A stretch of 64,000 nt of DNA from Actinacidiphila epipremni (GCF_012034175.1 NZ_JAATEJ010000001.1:620001-684000), one strand, 5' to 3'. Shown: positions 1-9,392, counted from the first letter of the stretch. Notes: a model not told the origin generated them from the sequence alone. Made by a program: numbers and translations.

Positions 1-230
1 AGACCAAGCTGCTCACCCGCGTCGTCACCGACATCAAGACCCTCCTGACCCCGCCGGACGGCGCCGACTTCGACACACCGGAGCGCGGCGAACTCTGGGA
101 CGACAAGGACGGCACCGTCCCCTCGGGCGTCAACTGGTCCCGCGAGGCCGACCTCGGCGAGCAGCACATCGCCGTCATCGGCCCCGAACTCGAACCCCCC
201 GCCCCTGCGAGCGGCAGCGAGAACCCATGA
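1..230 (+). CDS. cas1: Cas1 (type I-E), C-terminal end only
   Basis: Reading frame 3 is open from the window edge to the TGA at 228-230 and gives about 75 residues starting TKLLTRVVTDIKTLLTPP. It has the charged helix and hydrophilic Pro-rich tail usual at the C-terminus of actinobacterial type I-E Cas1. Cas1 is the integrase subunit that, with Cas2, inserts new spacers. The identification leans on context: the stop overlaps the start of cas2 (ATGA) and a type I-E array follows. The catalytic residues lie upstream of the window, so activity cannot be judged. The rest of the cas operon should lie to the left. Confidence 0.85.
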   Translation, partial: TKLLTRVVTDIKTLLTPPDGADFDTPERGELWDDKDGTVPSGVNWSREADLGEQHIAVIGPELEPPAPASGSENP

Positions 231-529
231 CCGTCATCGTCCTGATCGCCGCCCCCGAGGGCCTGCGCGGCCACCTCACCCGCTGGATGGTCGAAGTCAA
301 CGCGGGCGTCTTCGTCGGCAACCCCAACCGCCGCGTCCGCGACCGCCTCTGGGAAGTCCTCGCCGCTCGCATCGGCGACGGCCAGGCAGTCCTCGTCGAA
401 CCCGCCCCCAACGAACAAGGCTGGGCCACCCGCACCGCCGGCCGCGACCGCTGGACCCCCACCGACTTCGACGGCCTCCTCCTCTCCGCCCGCGCCCGCC
501 GCCCCTCCCCGCCGCCCCCCGCGGGGTGA
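227..529 (+). CDS. cas2: CRISPR-associated endoribonuclease-like Cas2 (type I-E)
   Basis: This 100-residue protein begins MTVIVLIAAPEGLRGHLTRW and contains the GVFVGNPNRRVRDRLWE segment characteristic of the type I-E Cas2 subfamily (E. coli Cas2/CT1978 type). Its length fits the family. Cas2 forms the dimeric core of the Cas1-Cas2 spacer integration complex. The ATG overlaps the cas1 stop in an ATGA junction, so the two are translationally coupled and probably made in the fixed ratio that the integrase needs. The last 15 residues are Pro/Arg-rich and probably disordered. The CRISPR array starts about 100 bp downstream but appears to be transcribed toward this gene. Confidence 0.93.
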   Translation: MTVIVLIAAPEGLRGHLTRWMVEVNAGVFVGNPNRRVRDRLWEVLAARIGDGQAVLVEPAPNEQGWATRTAGRDRWTPTDFDGLLLSARARRPSPPPPAG

Positions 530-630
530 CCCCCGACGCGCCGGTCCGGCTCAGTCCGACATAGAGCCAGACCGGCACCGCACGGTCCCTTCGCATGCCG
601 ACCCCAACCAATCGCCCCGGCCCCGGGGCG

Positions 631-3600
631 GAAGAGCCCCCGCTCGCGCGGGGACGACGGCGCTGCCGGAGCGCACTCCCGCAGGGGCGTCGGAGAACCC
701 CCGCTCGCGCGGGGACGACCCCTCCCCCACCCCCCCGGGGGGAAGGGGAGGGAGAACCCCCGCTCGCGCAGGGACGGCCGGCGCTCATAGCGGCCACCGC
801 CCGGTAGAGGAGGAGGACCCCCGCTCGTGCGGGGACGACTGCAGCGCCGGTTGAGCATGCCCAACTCACCAGGGAGAACCCCCGCTCGCGCGGGGACGAC
901 CACCGCATGAGTTCGATCAGGCGGGCGGACAGGGGAGAACCCCCGCTCGCGCGGGGACGACATCTTCTCGCTGATCCTGGCCCGGCAGCAGCTGGGAGAA
1001 CCCCCGCTCGTGCGGGGACGACGGGCGAGCCGTACCTGTCGCGGGAGGGCGTGAAGGAGAACCCCCGCTCGTGCGGGGACGACCTTCCCGCTCAGGAAGA
1101 AATCCGCGCGCCCCTGGGAGAACCCCCGCTTGTGCGGGGACGACGCCGTCCTCGACTCGCGCGGCGACGACGTCACCGGAGAACCCCCGCTTGTGCGGGG
1201 ACGACGCCTGGACGGTGTCCCATGTGATCGCAGCCCCGGGAGAACCCCCGCTCGTGCGGGGACGATCACGCACCCTGCTCACACACGCCGGATACGACCG
1301 GAGAACCCCCGCTCGTGCGGGGACGACCCCTCGTGCTGGTCCTCGTCCTGGCCGGCTCGGGGAGAACCCCCGCTCGTGCGGGGACGACCGATCCGATGGA
1401 GCGCGGCAGCGCTTCCCCTGCGGAGAACCCCCGCTCGTTCGGGGACGACGCTCGGCGTCGCCGGAGGCTGCTGGATCAGTCGGGAGAACCCCCGCTCGCG
1501 CGGGGACGACCCCCAGATGTGGCCTACGGCGTGAGCTGCGCGTGGAGAACCCCCGCTCGTGCGGGGACGACCCCCCGAGGCGAGAACGCCCGTCGCGTCG
1601 GGGGGGAGAACCCCCGCTCGTGCGGGGACGACAAGCGGGCGCTGGGCGCGAAGGTCGACCCGCTGGGAGAACCCCCGCTCGTGCGGGGACGACGCCGCCC
1701 TGGCCCTATGGGCGCAGCCGAACCCCGGAGAACCCCCGCTCGTGCGGGGACGACGCATACGTAGTCAAGGGCGGCTCCACCGCGCAGGGAGAACCCCCGC
1801 TCGTGCGGGGACGACTGCGAGTTGGTCTGGGTGGCGACGTCCTGGGCGGGAGAACCCCCGCTCGTGCGGGGACGACTTCTCCCAATCCGACTGGAGCGTC
1901 TCGGCGATCGGAGAACCCCCGCTCGTGCGGGGACGACGAGAGGTAGGCGGGGGCGGCAGTCGAGGCGGCCGGAGAACCCCCGCTCGTGCGGGGACGACGT
2001 GTTGATGAGCTGCACGGGCTCCGGGGCTGGGGGAGAACCCCCGCTCGTGCGGGGACGACGGATACAACGCCGGATGGGGCCGGGTCGATCAGGGAGAACC
2101 CCCGCTCGTGCGGGGACGACTCAGGCGTCGGCGGGCGGCTGTTCGCGCAGGACGGAGAACCCCCGCTCGTGCGGGGACGACCCGGGAGTCGGGCCGGGTG
2201 CAGAGCCGGGCCAGGGAGAACCCCCGCTCGTGCGGGGACGACCCGACTTGCGGTGACCGGGCGTGCACGAGAGCGGGAGAACCTCCGCTCGCGCGGGGAC
2301 GACTCGACGACGTGCGCGAGGCTCGGCTGGACCCGCGGAGAACCCCCGCTCGCGCGGAGACGACTGCGCCGCCTTGTGCAGCATCGTCTCCAGCACCGGA
2401 GAACCCCCGCTCGCGCGGGGACGACCCCTGTGGGAGCAGGCCGACACTCTCGCCGGAGGGAGAACCCCCGCTCGCGCGGGGACGACACGCCGAGGCTGTG
2501 TGCAGTCGGGCCGACGTACGGAGAACCCCTGCCGCTCGCGCGGGGACGACTCGATGGCGCCGCGCTGTATCTCCGGGGAGATCGGAGAACCCCCGCTCAC
2601 GCGGGGACGACCCGTAACAAGGGCCGGGCCGAACGCCGCGCGGAGGAGAACCCCCGCTCGTGCGGGGACGACTTCTGATGGATGAGGTCTACCGTCGCGC
2701 GGGCCGGAGAACCCCCGCTCGTGCGGGGACGACGGATCTCAGCCACGGCGGCCACCGCCCCGGCGGGGAGAACCCCCGCTCGTGCGGGGACGACCGCGGC
2801 CCGGATGTCCTGGAGGGTCCGCAGCAGGGAGAACCCCCGCTCGTGCGGGGACGACTGGCGGCGCCGTACCCGGGTGCTGCTGGAGCCGGGAGAACCCCCG
2901 CTCGTGCGGGGACGACGCGGCGGAGACGAGGGCGAAGTTGTCGAGGCGGGGAGAACCCCCGCTCGTGCGGGGACGACCTGATGAAGAGGTCGGCCAAGAA
3001 GCCGTTCGTCGGAGAACCCCCGCTCGTGCGGGGACGACGAGCTGTTGGGACCGTTGACGACGGTCTTCCACGGAGAACCCCCGCTCGTGCGGGGACGACG
3101 GACGCTCGATCACCACCGGCGTCCGCGCGCTGGGAGAACCCCCGCTCGTGCGGGGACGACTTCGACAGGCCGCCGAGGATCAGTTTCGTGCAGGGAGAAC
3201 CCCCGCTCGTGCGGGGACGACCAGGAAGTCGTCATCGACCAGGCCCGCACCATGGGAGAACCCCCGCTCGTGCGGGGACGACCCCCGCAGGTGTCCGTCG
3301 CCGGGTCGTTCGGGCGGAGAACCCCCGCTCGTGCGGGGACGACACCCGGCTGAGACCGAAGGTCTCGTCAGCCGGGGGAGAACCCCCGCTCGTGCGGGGA
3401 CGACAGCGAGGGGGGCAGGCCAGTGCCTGACCACGGAGGAGAACCCCCGCTCGTGCGGGGACGACAGAACGACGTTCAAAAGTGTTCTGACGTGGGAAGG
3501 AGAACCCCCGCTCGTGCGGGGACGACCGAAAGCCTCCTGCGCCAACAGGACCTGCAGCAGGAGAACCCCCGCTCGTGCGGGGACGACTGGTCCGGGACGG

Positions 3601-3892
3601 TCCCGCCGTCGAAGATGAAGGGAGAACCCCCGCTCGTGCGGGGACGACACGCGCCCGGCCCCATGTCGATGGACGTGCGCAGGAGAACCCCCGCTCGTGC
3701 GGGGACGACACGAGGGCGTAATGGCGGAGACGACAGGTCCGAGGAGAACCCCCGCTCGTGCGGGGACGACGACGGAGGCGTACTCCGTCGTACTCACGAT
3801 CTGGGAGAACCCCCGCTCGTGCGGGGACGACCCCGAAGCGCTCGGCGCGCAGCTGGCCGCCCGGGGAGAACCCCCGCTCGTGCGGGGACGAC
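631..3892 (-). CRISPR. Type I-E CRISPR array, 54 repeats / 53 spacers
   Basis: A 28-nt repeat recurs with a 61-nt period (33-nt spacers). On the plus strand it begins GGAGAACCCCCGCTCG and ends TGCGGGGACGAC. I count 54 repeats, the first at 631-658 and the last at 3865-3892. Read on the minus strand the repeat begins GTCGTCCCCGC and ends GCGGGGGTTCTCC, which lines up with the E. coli type I-E repeat in crRNA orientation. The repeats nearest cas2 (631, 751, 812) are degenerate, as expected for the old, leader-distal end, whereas the last 20 or so repeats up to 3892 look identical. The array is therefore read on the minus strand from a leader beyond 3892. Exceptions: the spacer at 720-750 is 31 nt, the repeat at 2520-2550 is 31 nt because of a 3-nt insertion, and repeats 2276-2611 carry a GCG loop variant. 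Confidence 0.97.
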
Positions 3893-4060
3893 ACTTGCTG
3901 AGCTGGGATTCTATCGGCCGGAGGGTCGGTTTTTCTTTAGTCGTTCGTGGCCGGGCCCGAGGTGTGTTGGTCTGGTGGACCAAGGGGTGATCACTTTACC
4001 GCCGGGTGTTTGGGGGCCGTCTTTGTAGGTTGAGGACAGTTTATGGGGGAGGCGGGGCGT
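3893..4060 (-). promoter_or_regulatory. Probable CRISPR leader
   Basis: The sequence next to the intact-repeat end of the array is clearly less GC-rich than the flanking genes. It holds a T-rich run near 3930 (TTTTTCTTTAG on the plus strand) and AT patches near 3990 and 4035. An inverted repeat TTGGTC-N5-GACCAA lies at about 3967-3983. Position and composition fit the leader that drives array transcription toward decreasing coordinates and marks where Cas1-Cas2 inserts new spacers. The exact promoter was not identified. Confidence 0.6.
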
Positions 4061-4739
4061 GGTTGTGGTCTCGTGGGCGGAGGGTGGCGCGGACTGGGGT
4101 AGTTGCCGATGAGCTGCGGCATTAGGCCCCGTTGGTGGCGTCAACGGCAGGCAGTGGCTTGGTGCTGGGCGCGGATGCCGCTGTTCGCCGTTGAGCTGGA
4201 GCGTACGGGGGGTGGGCGGCTGTGTAGCGGTGGCGGTGCGGGTGAGGGTGGTCTGTCGGCGGCGGGCATGTTCGACCAGATCGTGGGGGTGGGGCGTGAG
4301 TGGGTGGCTGCGGCGTGGTCGTTGGCCGGCTCGCAGACGGGGGAGCCCTGTTCGTACGGAGGTTCGGGGGAGTCCGCGGGGGTTTGCGGCGTGCTGCTGC
4401 CGGGGGGTGAGACGCGGGTGACTGTTGGCGGGCACGGCGTCAGGTGGTCGTCTTGTGGCACACATGAGGCCGAGAAGCGCGGGGATGCGTTCTCGCAGGT
4501 CAGCCGGGTAGTGGGCGGCCTTGTTGCAGGTCAGAGGCTTGGTCGGGAAACTATGCGGCGGATGTCGACGGCTTGAGACCGTCCACGCCTTGCCTTCCCT
4601 TGCGGACTCCCCCTGCCCCGCTCGGCTCCCCGCCGGCCCGGGGCCACGGGATCGTGGTCGTCACCCGTCTGCCCGCACGGCGAGCGCTCGGGAGCGTCCG
4701 GGTCGAGAGTGGAACCCCGACCTCACGTAGGAGCGCCCG
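4061..4739. other. Region without a convincing gene
   Basis: Open frames exist on both strands (for example 4103-4576 plus and 3911-4465 minus), but none has a recognisable domain, a ribosome binding site or normal codon composition. The sequence may be a decayed gene beside the CRISPR locus. I see no tRNA, repeat or insertion-sequence end here. Confidence 0.4.
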
Positions 4740-4955
4740 GTGATTGTGAAACTGCTGCATGACAAGGGCCTGCGAGCCGACCACTGCTTTGATGCCGGTC
4801 TCGCGTCGATCGGTCTGTCCGTCGTGGCGTGGGCGCTGTCGATGCAGGCGGAGGCGTCGGGCGTGAGCCGCGCCGACAGGTGGGGGATCTTCGTCGGTGA
4901 GTGGGCACCCACCTTCTTCGCTCTCGGGCTGGCTCTGTCCCGGTACGAGGACTGA
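4740..4955 (+). CDS. Small conserved hypothetical membrane protein
   Basis: This 71-residue protein starts at GTG 4740, preceded by TAGGAG. It has two hydrophobic stretches, LASIGLSVVAWALSM (residues about 21-35) and APTFFALGLALS (about 56-67), separated by a polar segment with SRADRWGIFVGEW. That arrangement suggests two membrane helices with a short loop. Short proteins of this look are common in Streptomyces genomes, but I know no function for them. The neighbours give no operon context: the gene stands alone between the CRISPR leader region and a proline-rich protein gene. Confidence 0.7.
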   Translation: MIVKLLHDKGLRADHCFDAGLASIGLSVVAWALSMQAEASGVSRADRWGIFVGEWAPTFFALGLALSRYED

Positions 4956-5150
4956 CGGGCCCGGGCCTGGCCCAGTCTTGCCCGTGTCCTGCCGGCTGCG
5001 GCGGCGAACCCGGGCTGCGCGATGTCGCGGTGGGGGTGGCTGGGAAGTGGTTCGTACGGATGATCGTATGTTTGGTGGGGGTGTTACTCCTTACGGGGAA
5101 TGTCGGGCTTGGGGGCTCGTGCGGGGGGCCGGGGTGCTGACGATGAAGGC

Positions 5151-6002
5151 GTGAGCACTTCTAGGGGGAGGCGTCTGCGGGTCTGGGCGGTGGTTGCCGT
5201 GGTCACGGCGGCTGTCGGGGCGTGGGGGGTTCAGGGGGCGGCCGAGGCTGCTCCCGGGCGTCCGCGTCTGCCGGGGATCGCGGGGGCCTCCGAGTTCGCC
5301 GCGCAATTGTCCGTGCCCGGGGGTGGGGAACTGCCGGTGGCCGGTCCCGTACGACTGGCTGGTGCTGGTGCTGGTGCTGGTGCTGGTGGCCGTGGCGGGG
5401 GCGGTGCTGGCGGCGGGGGGCTTTCGTTGGCGCATGGCGCCAAGCCCTCGCACGCGCCGCGTCATACGCCGGGGCCGCCGCACAAACCGCGCAAGCCCCG
5501 CAAGCCGCACCGGCCGAAGCCGCCGCGTCTGCCGCGGCCGGCGTACTGGTGCGGGCGGTGGCATCGGGAGTGGAAGTGGCCGCCGCCGCTGCATTGCCAC
5601 AAGCCGAAACCGCCGGTCAAGCCGACGCCCACGCCGACGCCCACGCCCACACCCAAGCCGACGCCGACTCCGCCGCCCACCCCCGCGCCGCAACCGAAAC
5701 CCACACCCAAGCCCAAGCCCACGCCGAAACCGGTGGTGAGAGCCATTCCCAAGCCCGCACCCAAGCCCGCCCCCAAACCCGCAGCGCCCAAGCCAAACCC
5801 CGCGCCCCCCGAACCGGCCCCCGCGCCGCAACCCGCCCCGCCCGTCGTCCACTGGCCCAGGCAAGCCGTCGTCCCGGCCGCCGCCCCGCAGCCGCACCGC
5901 CGCAAGCTCACCACCGCGCTGCTGCTCACGACCGTGCCGGGGCTGCTGGCCGCCGCGGTGCTCAAACCCGGCTCAGGGGCCTATCGCAGGAACAACCGGT
6001 AA
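5151..6002 (+). CDS. Secreted/membrane protein with long Pro-Lys repeat region
   Basis: I chose the GTG at 5151, behind GAAGG, because it places a signal-like sequence ([27 protein letters not shown]) at the N-terminus. The predicted product is 283 residues. A Gly/Ala-rich stretch follows, then about 120 residues dominated by P, K and T in [11 protein letters not shown]-type repeats, and finally one hydrophobic segment, [19 protein letters not shown], with a short basic tail. This suggests an exported protein anchored at its C-terminus with a wall-spanning Pro-rich stalk. There is no LPXTG sortase motif. The stop lies 19 bp upstream of a DUF4239 membrane protein gene, so the two probably form an operon. 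Function unknown. The repeats make the frame hard to judge by composition, but the anchor segment supports it. Confidence 0.65.
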   Translation: MSTSRGRRLRVWAVVAVVTAAVGAWGVQGAAEAAPGRPRLPGIAGASEFAAQLSVPGGGELPVAGPVRLAGAGAGAGAGGRGGGGAGGGGLSLAHGAKPSHAPRHTPGPPHKPRKPRKPHRPKPPRLPRPAYWCGRWHREWKWPPPLHCHKPKPPVKPTPTPTPTPTPKPTPTPPPTPAPQPKPTPKPKPTPKPVVRAIPKPAPKPAPKPAAPKPNPAPPEPAPAPQPAPPVVHWPRQAVVPAAAPQPHRRKLTTALLLTTVPGLLAAAVLKPGSGAYRRNNR

Positions 6003-6021
6003 GCAGGCAGGGGGAGTTCAC

Positions 6022-6771
6022 ATGACGCAATGGTTGGCCCTGCTGATCGCGATGGTCGCGGTCTGCGCGGTCGTGATCGTCGTGGTCGTGCTGCGGCAGC
6101 GCAGGATCGGCGAGGACGACGACCCGAACGAGACACCGGACGTCATCGAGTACATGGTCATGATGATCGGCGTGATCTACGCGATCGTGCTCGGCCTGGC
6201 GATCGCCGGCGTGTGGGAGGGCCAGGGCGGGGCGCAGACCGCCGTCCAGGCCGAGGCGCAGGCGCTGCACGAGGTCAAGGAGCGCGTGCAGGTCTACCCG
6301 CCCGCGGTACGCGACAAGGTACGCGCGGACGTGGACGCGTACGCCGCCTTCGTCGCCGACAAGGAGTGGCCGTACATGCGCGAGCACGGCGACGTCTCGC
6401 CGCACGGCACACAACTTCTGGACAAGGTACGCACCGACGTCACGCAGTTCGCCCCGACCACCGACCTGGAGGCGCAGGCGTACCAGCCCGTGGTGGACGA
6501 GGTCGCCGCCGCCGACGCGGCGCGTACCACGCGGGCGCAGAGCGCCGGGGCGACGATGCCGCCGGTGGTGTGGTTCGGCCTGGTGACCGGCGCGCTGGTC
6601 ACCGTGGGGCTGATCTTCACCTTGCAGATCCGCCGCTCGGCGCGCGAACTGCTGCTCGCCGGGCTCTTCAGCGCGCTGATCGCCTTCCTGCTGTTCCTCA
6701 TCTGGGACCTGGACGCGCCCTTCGGCAGCGGCCTGGCCGTCTCCGCGGACGTCTTCCGCCAGTTGGGCTGA
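6022..6771 (+). CDS. DUF4239 (bestrophin-like) membrane protein
   Basis: This 249-residue protein follows a strong GGGGGAG ribosome site. The N-terminal membrane helix (WLALLIAMVAVCAVVIVVVVL) is followed by an acidic linker and a second helix, VIEYMVMMIGVIYAIVLGLAIAGVW. A soluble helical domain comes next (about residues 75-175), and two C-terminal helices end in LLFLIWDLDAPFGSG. This layout and the closing D-x-PF motif match the DUF4239 family, which is distantly like bestrophin anion channels. The biochemical role is not established. It probably shares a transcript with the Pro-rich anchored protein upstream, and a strong hairpin at 6780-6824 ends the unit. Confidence 0.85.
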   Translation: MTQWLALLIAMVAVCAVVIVVVVLRQRRIGEDDDPNETPDVIEYMVMMIGVIYAIVLGLAIAGVWEGQGGAQTAVQAEAQALHEVKERVQVYPPAVRDKVRADVDAYAAFVADKEWPYMREHGDVSPHGTQLLDKVRTDVTQFAPTTDLEAQAYQPVVDEVAAADAARTTRAQSAGATMPPVVWFGLVTGALVTVGLIFTLQIRRSARELLLAGLFSALIAFLLFLIWDLDAPFGSGLAVSADVFRQLG

Positions 6772-6779
6772 GCCCGCCG

Positions 6780-6824
6780 GGTCCGGGCGGCGGCGGCAAC
6801 GGGCACCCCGCCGCCGCCCGGACC
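6780..6824. terminator. Bidirectional terminator hairpin
   Basis: A perfect 17-bp stem, GGTCCGGGCGGCGGCGG paired with its complement at 6808-6824, encloses an 11-nt loop. It sits between the stop of the DUF4239 gene (plus) and the stop of the antiporter gene (minus, at 6844), as expected for a shared terminator. Confidence 0.85.
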
Positions 6825-6843
6825 GTAACCCGGCATACATTGC

Positions 6844-8433
6844 TCAGCCTTCCGGCTGCGGATGATGCGCCAACCGGTGGCCCTCAAGGCCCAGTTCCAG
6901 CCGCAGATCCTCCGCGTCCAGCGACTCCTGCACCCGCCGCAGCACCGAGTCGTCGATGCGCCGCCGGTCGCGCAGATCGACCAGCGCCGTGCGCTTGGCG
7001 GCGATGATCTGCCGGCGCAGGGCGTATTCCGTGCGGTGGCCCGGCGAGGGGCCCTCGGTCATCGCGGCGTGGGCCCGCAGCTCATTGCCGACCCGTTCGA
7101 CGACCGCGGCCGGCGTGTGCAGCCGGGCGGCGTGGCCGGGCAGCGACTCCAGGGCGGCCTCCGCGATGTGGCGGTAGGCCAGTTGCTCCTCGGTGTCGGC
7201 CTCGCGGTCCGGCGGCAGGCGGGCCCAGCGGATGACCGCGGGGAGGGTCTGGCCCTGGAGCAGCAGGGTCGCGACGATGACCATGGCGGTGACGAAGACG
7301 ACGGTGTCGCGCGAGGCCAGGTGCTGCCCGCTCTCGGTGAGCGTCGGCATGGACAGCGCCGCCGCGAGCGAGACGCCGCCGCGCACCCCGCCCCACGCGG
7401 TGGGGATGCGGTAGCGGGGCGGGATGCGGCGCAGCCGCTGCACCTTGCGCCGGTCCACCGCCCGTACGGCGTAGGGGCTGAAGAAGACGTAGACCAGCCG
7501 GGTGGCCATGACGACCGCGCTGACCGCCGCCGCGAGCTGCACCGCCCGCCAGGGGCTCATGGCCGTCAAGTCACCGACGACATGCGGGAGTTGCGTGCCG
7601 ACCAGCACGAACAGCGAGCCGTTGAGCAGGAATGCGGTGACGCTCCAGAAGTCCACGACCTGCATACGGCTGCGCGCCGGGATGAGCAGCGGGCTCGCCC
7701 GGCTGATGACGAGCCCGCCCACCACCACGGCGAGCACCCCGGAGACGCCGGCCGCCTCGGCCGGCAGATACGCCGCGAACGGCGTGAGCACGCTCAACCC
7801 GCTCTCCAGCGGCGTGCTGTGCAGATGCCGCCGCACCGCGATCACCAGCAGCCCCACGCCCGCGCCGATCGCCAGCCCGCCCGCGTAGTCGAGCAGGAAG
7901 CGGCCCACGGCCTCGCCCCAGGAGAAGGAGTTGCGGCCGGTCGCCACGTCCACGGCGACGGCGTACGCGGCCAGCGCCGTACCGTCGTTGACCAGGCTCT
8001 CGGCCTGCATCGTGGTGAGGAACCGGCGCGGCAGCCCGCGCGCGACGGCCGCGACGGCGGTCGCGTCGGTGGGGGAGAGCACCGCGCCCAGCACGAAGGC
8101 GACCGCCCAGGTCAGCCCGAAGGCGTGGCCGGTCGCCGCGACCGTCGCGGTGGTGGCGAGCACCAGGCCCACCGAGAGCAGCACGATCACCCGGAAGTTG
8201 GCCCGGATCTGGTACTGCGAGATGGTCAGCGCCTCGGCGTAGAGCAGCGGCGGCAGGAAGCCGAGCAGCACGACGTTCCCGGACAGGTGCACCCCGCCGA
8301 TGTCGGGGGCCGCGGCGAGCACCAGCCCGCCGAGCAGCAGGAGCAGCGGCTCGCTCACCCGCAGCCGCTGGGCGAGCCAGGTCAGGGCGAGCACAGCCGT
8401 CAGCACCACGACGATGATCTCCAGCCCGCGCAC
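6844..8433 (-). CDS. Na+/H+ antiporter (CPA1/NhaP family)
   Basis: This 529-residue protein starts at GTG 8433. The N-terminal 400 residues form a chain of about 12 hydrophobic helices and include FLPPLLYAEAL, GAVLSPTDATAVAAV and ESLVNDGTALAAY, the hallmark segments of monovalent cation:proton antiporter-1 proteins. The acidic pair in the ND region corresponds to the ion-binding site. The last 130 residues form a soluble, Arg/Glu-rich helical tail. Expected role: exchange of Na+ (or K+) for protons across the cytoplasmic membrane for pH and salt balance. The gene stands alone, divergent from the SDR gene at 8587. Substrate specificity cannot be read from sequence. Confidence 0.9.
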   Translation of the reverse strand: MRGLEIIVVVLTAVLALTWLAQRLRVSEPLLLLLGGLVLAAAPDIGGVHLSGNVVLLGFLPPLLYAEALTISQYQIRANFRVIVLLSVGLVLATTATVAATGHAFGLTWAVAFVLGAVLSPTDATAVAAVARGLPRRFLTTMQAESLVNDGTALAAYAVAVDVATGRNSFSWGEAVGRFLLDYAGGLAIGAGVGLLVIAVRRHLHSTPLESGLSVLTPFAAYLPAEAAGVSGVLAVVVGGLVISRASPLLIPARSRMQVVDFWSVTAFLLNGSLFVLVGTQLPHVVGDLTAMSPWRAVQLAAAVSAVVMATRLVYVFFSPYAVRAVDRRKVQRLRRIPPRYRIPTAWGGVRGGVSLAAALSMPTLTESGQHLASRDTVVFVTAMVIVATLLLQGQTLPAVIRWARLPPDREADTEEQLAYRHIAEAALESLPGHAARLHTPAAVVERVGNELRAHAAMTEGPSPGHRTEYALRRQIIAAKRTALVDLRDRRRIDDSVLRRVQESLDAEDLRLELGLEGHRLAHHPQPEG

Positions 8434-8586
8434 GGGATCACTATCCCATTACGTCGCTGTTTTTCCGTTATGCGACGGGCGGTGGCAGCCGCTGACGCCC
8501 CGAGGCCGGCGGCTGCCGGGGGAAGGGGAAGAGGAGCGCGGGCGGCCGGGTTGACCGGACGGGAACCCGGAACGGAAAGAGGAATC

Positions 8587-9351
8587 GTGGATCTGCGACT
8601 GGACGGACGGCGGGCCGTGGTCACCGGCGGCAGCAAGGGCATCGGCCTGGCAGTGGGCAAGGCGCTGGCCGCGGAGGGTGTACGGGTGGCGCTGGTGGCC
8701 CGCGGCGAGGAGGCGCTGGCCGCGGCGGCGGCGCAGGTGCCGGGCGCGGTGGCGGTGAGCGCGGACACCGGCGACGACGCCTCGGTCGCCGCGCTGGCCC
8801 GCGAGGTGAACGAGCGGCTCGGCGGGGTGGACATCCTCGTCAACGCCGCCGCCACCCCGAGCTCCGGGCGCTTCGAGGAGAGCGACCTGGAGGCGGAGAT
8901 CAACGTCAAGGTACGCGGCTATCTGCGCACCGCCCGGGCGTTCGCGCCGGGCATGACGGCCGCGGGGTGGGGCCGTATCGTCAACATCAGCGGCCTGGCG
9001 GCCCGGCAGAGCGGCAGCCTGGTCGGCTCGGTGCGCAATGTCGCGGTCGCGGCGCTGACCAAGAACCTCGCCGACGAGCTGGGCCCGCAGGGCGTCAACG
9101 TGGTCGTCGTCCACCCGGGCCTGACCCGCACCGAGAAGACCCCGCAGACGCTCGCCGCGATGGCGGCGGCCCGCGGGGTGGAGGCCGCCGACGTCGAGCG
9201 CGCCGCGGTCGCCGGTATCTCGATCGGCCGCATCGTCACCGCCGAGGAGGTCGCCTCGGTGGTGGCCTTCCTCGCCAGCCCGCTCAGCGTGGCCATCAAC
9301 GGCGACGCGATCGCCGTGGGCGTCGGCGCCAAGGGCGCGATCCACTACTGA
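8587..9351 (+). CDS. SDR-family protein lacking the catalytic YxxxK
   Basis: GTG 8587 follows GGAAAGAGGA, and the product has 254 residues. It has the short-chain dehydrogenase Rossmann motif VVTGGSKGIG, the NAA motif (ILVNAAA) and the NISG strand that normally carries the active-site Ser. Where YxxxK should stand, the sequence reads GSVRNVAVAALTKN, so both Tyr and Lys are absent. The rest of the fold, including the PG motif (VVHPGLTRTEK), is intact, so this is unlikely to be a decayed gene. It may belong to an SDR branch with a different chemistry or a binding-only role. It is followed by a strong terminator and has no obvious operon partner. Confidence 0.85.
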   Translation: MDLRLDGRRAVVTGGSKGIGLAVGKALAAEGVRVALVARGEEALAAAAAQVPGAVAVSADTGDDASVAALAREVNERLGGVDILVNAAATPSSGRFEESDLEAEINVKVRGYLRTARAFAPGMTAAGWGRIVNISGLAARQSGSLVGSVRNVAVAALTKNLADELGPQGVNVVVVHPGLTRTEKTPQTLAAMAAARGVEAADVERAAVAGISIGRIVTAEEVASVVAFLASPLSVAINGDAIAVGVGAKGAIHY

Positions 9352-9356
9352 CGCGG

Positions 9357-9392
9357 CCGGTCCGGGCGGCGGGGCCCCACCGCCCGGACCGG
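9357..9392. terminator. Bidirectional terminator hairpin
   Basis: A 13-bp perfect stem, CCGGTCCGGGCGG with its complement at 9380-9392, lies just after the SDR stop. It is shared with the converging encapsulin gene, whose stop is at 9484. Confidence 0.8.

Noticed and set aside
631-3892. Many overlapping open frames across the CRISPR array, on both strands, encoding repeats such as GEPPLVRGR, RTPARAGTT and SSPHERGFS.
   Set aside because: They are translations of the 61-nt repeat-spacer unit in rotating frames, not genes.
6862-8586. A long plus-strand frame opposite the antiporter gene that runs into the SDR gene.
   Set aside because: It is antisense to a clear membrane transporter, has no domain before 8587, and the SDR has its own ribosome site and start there.
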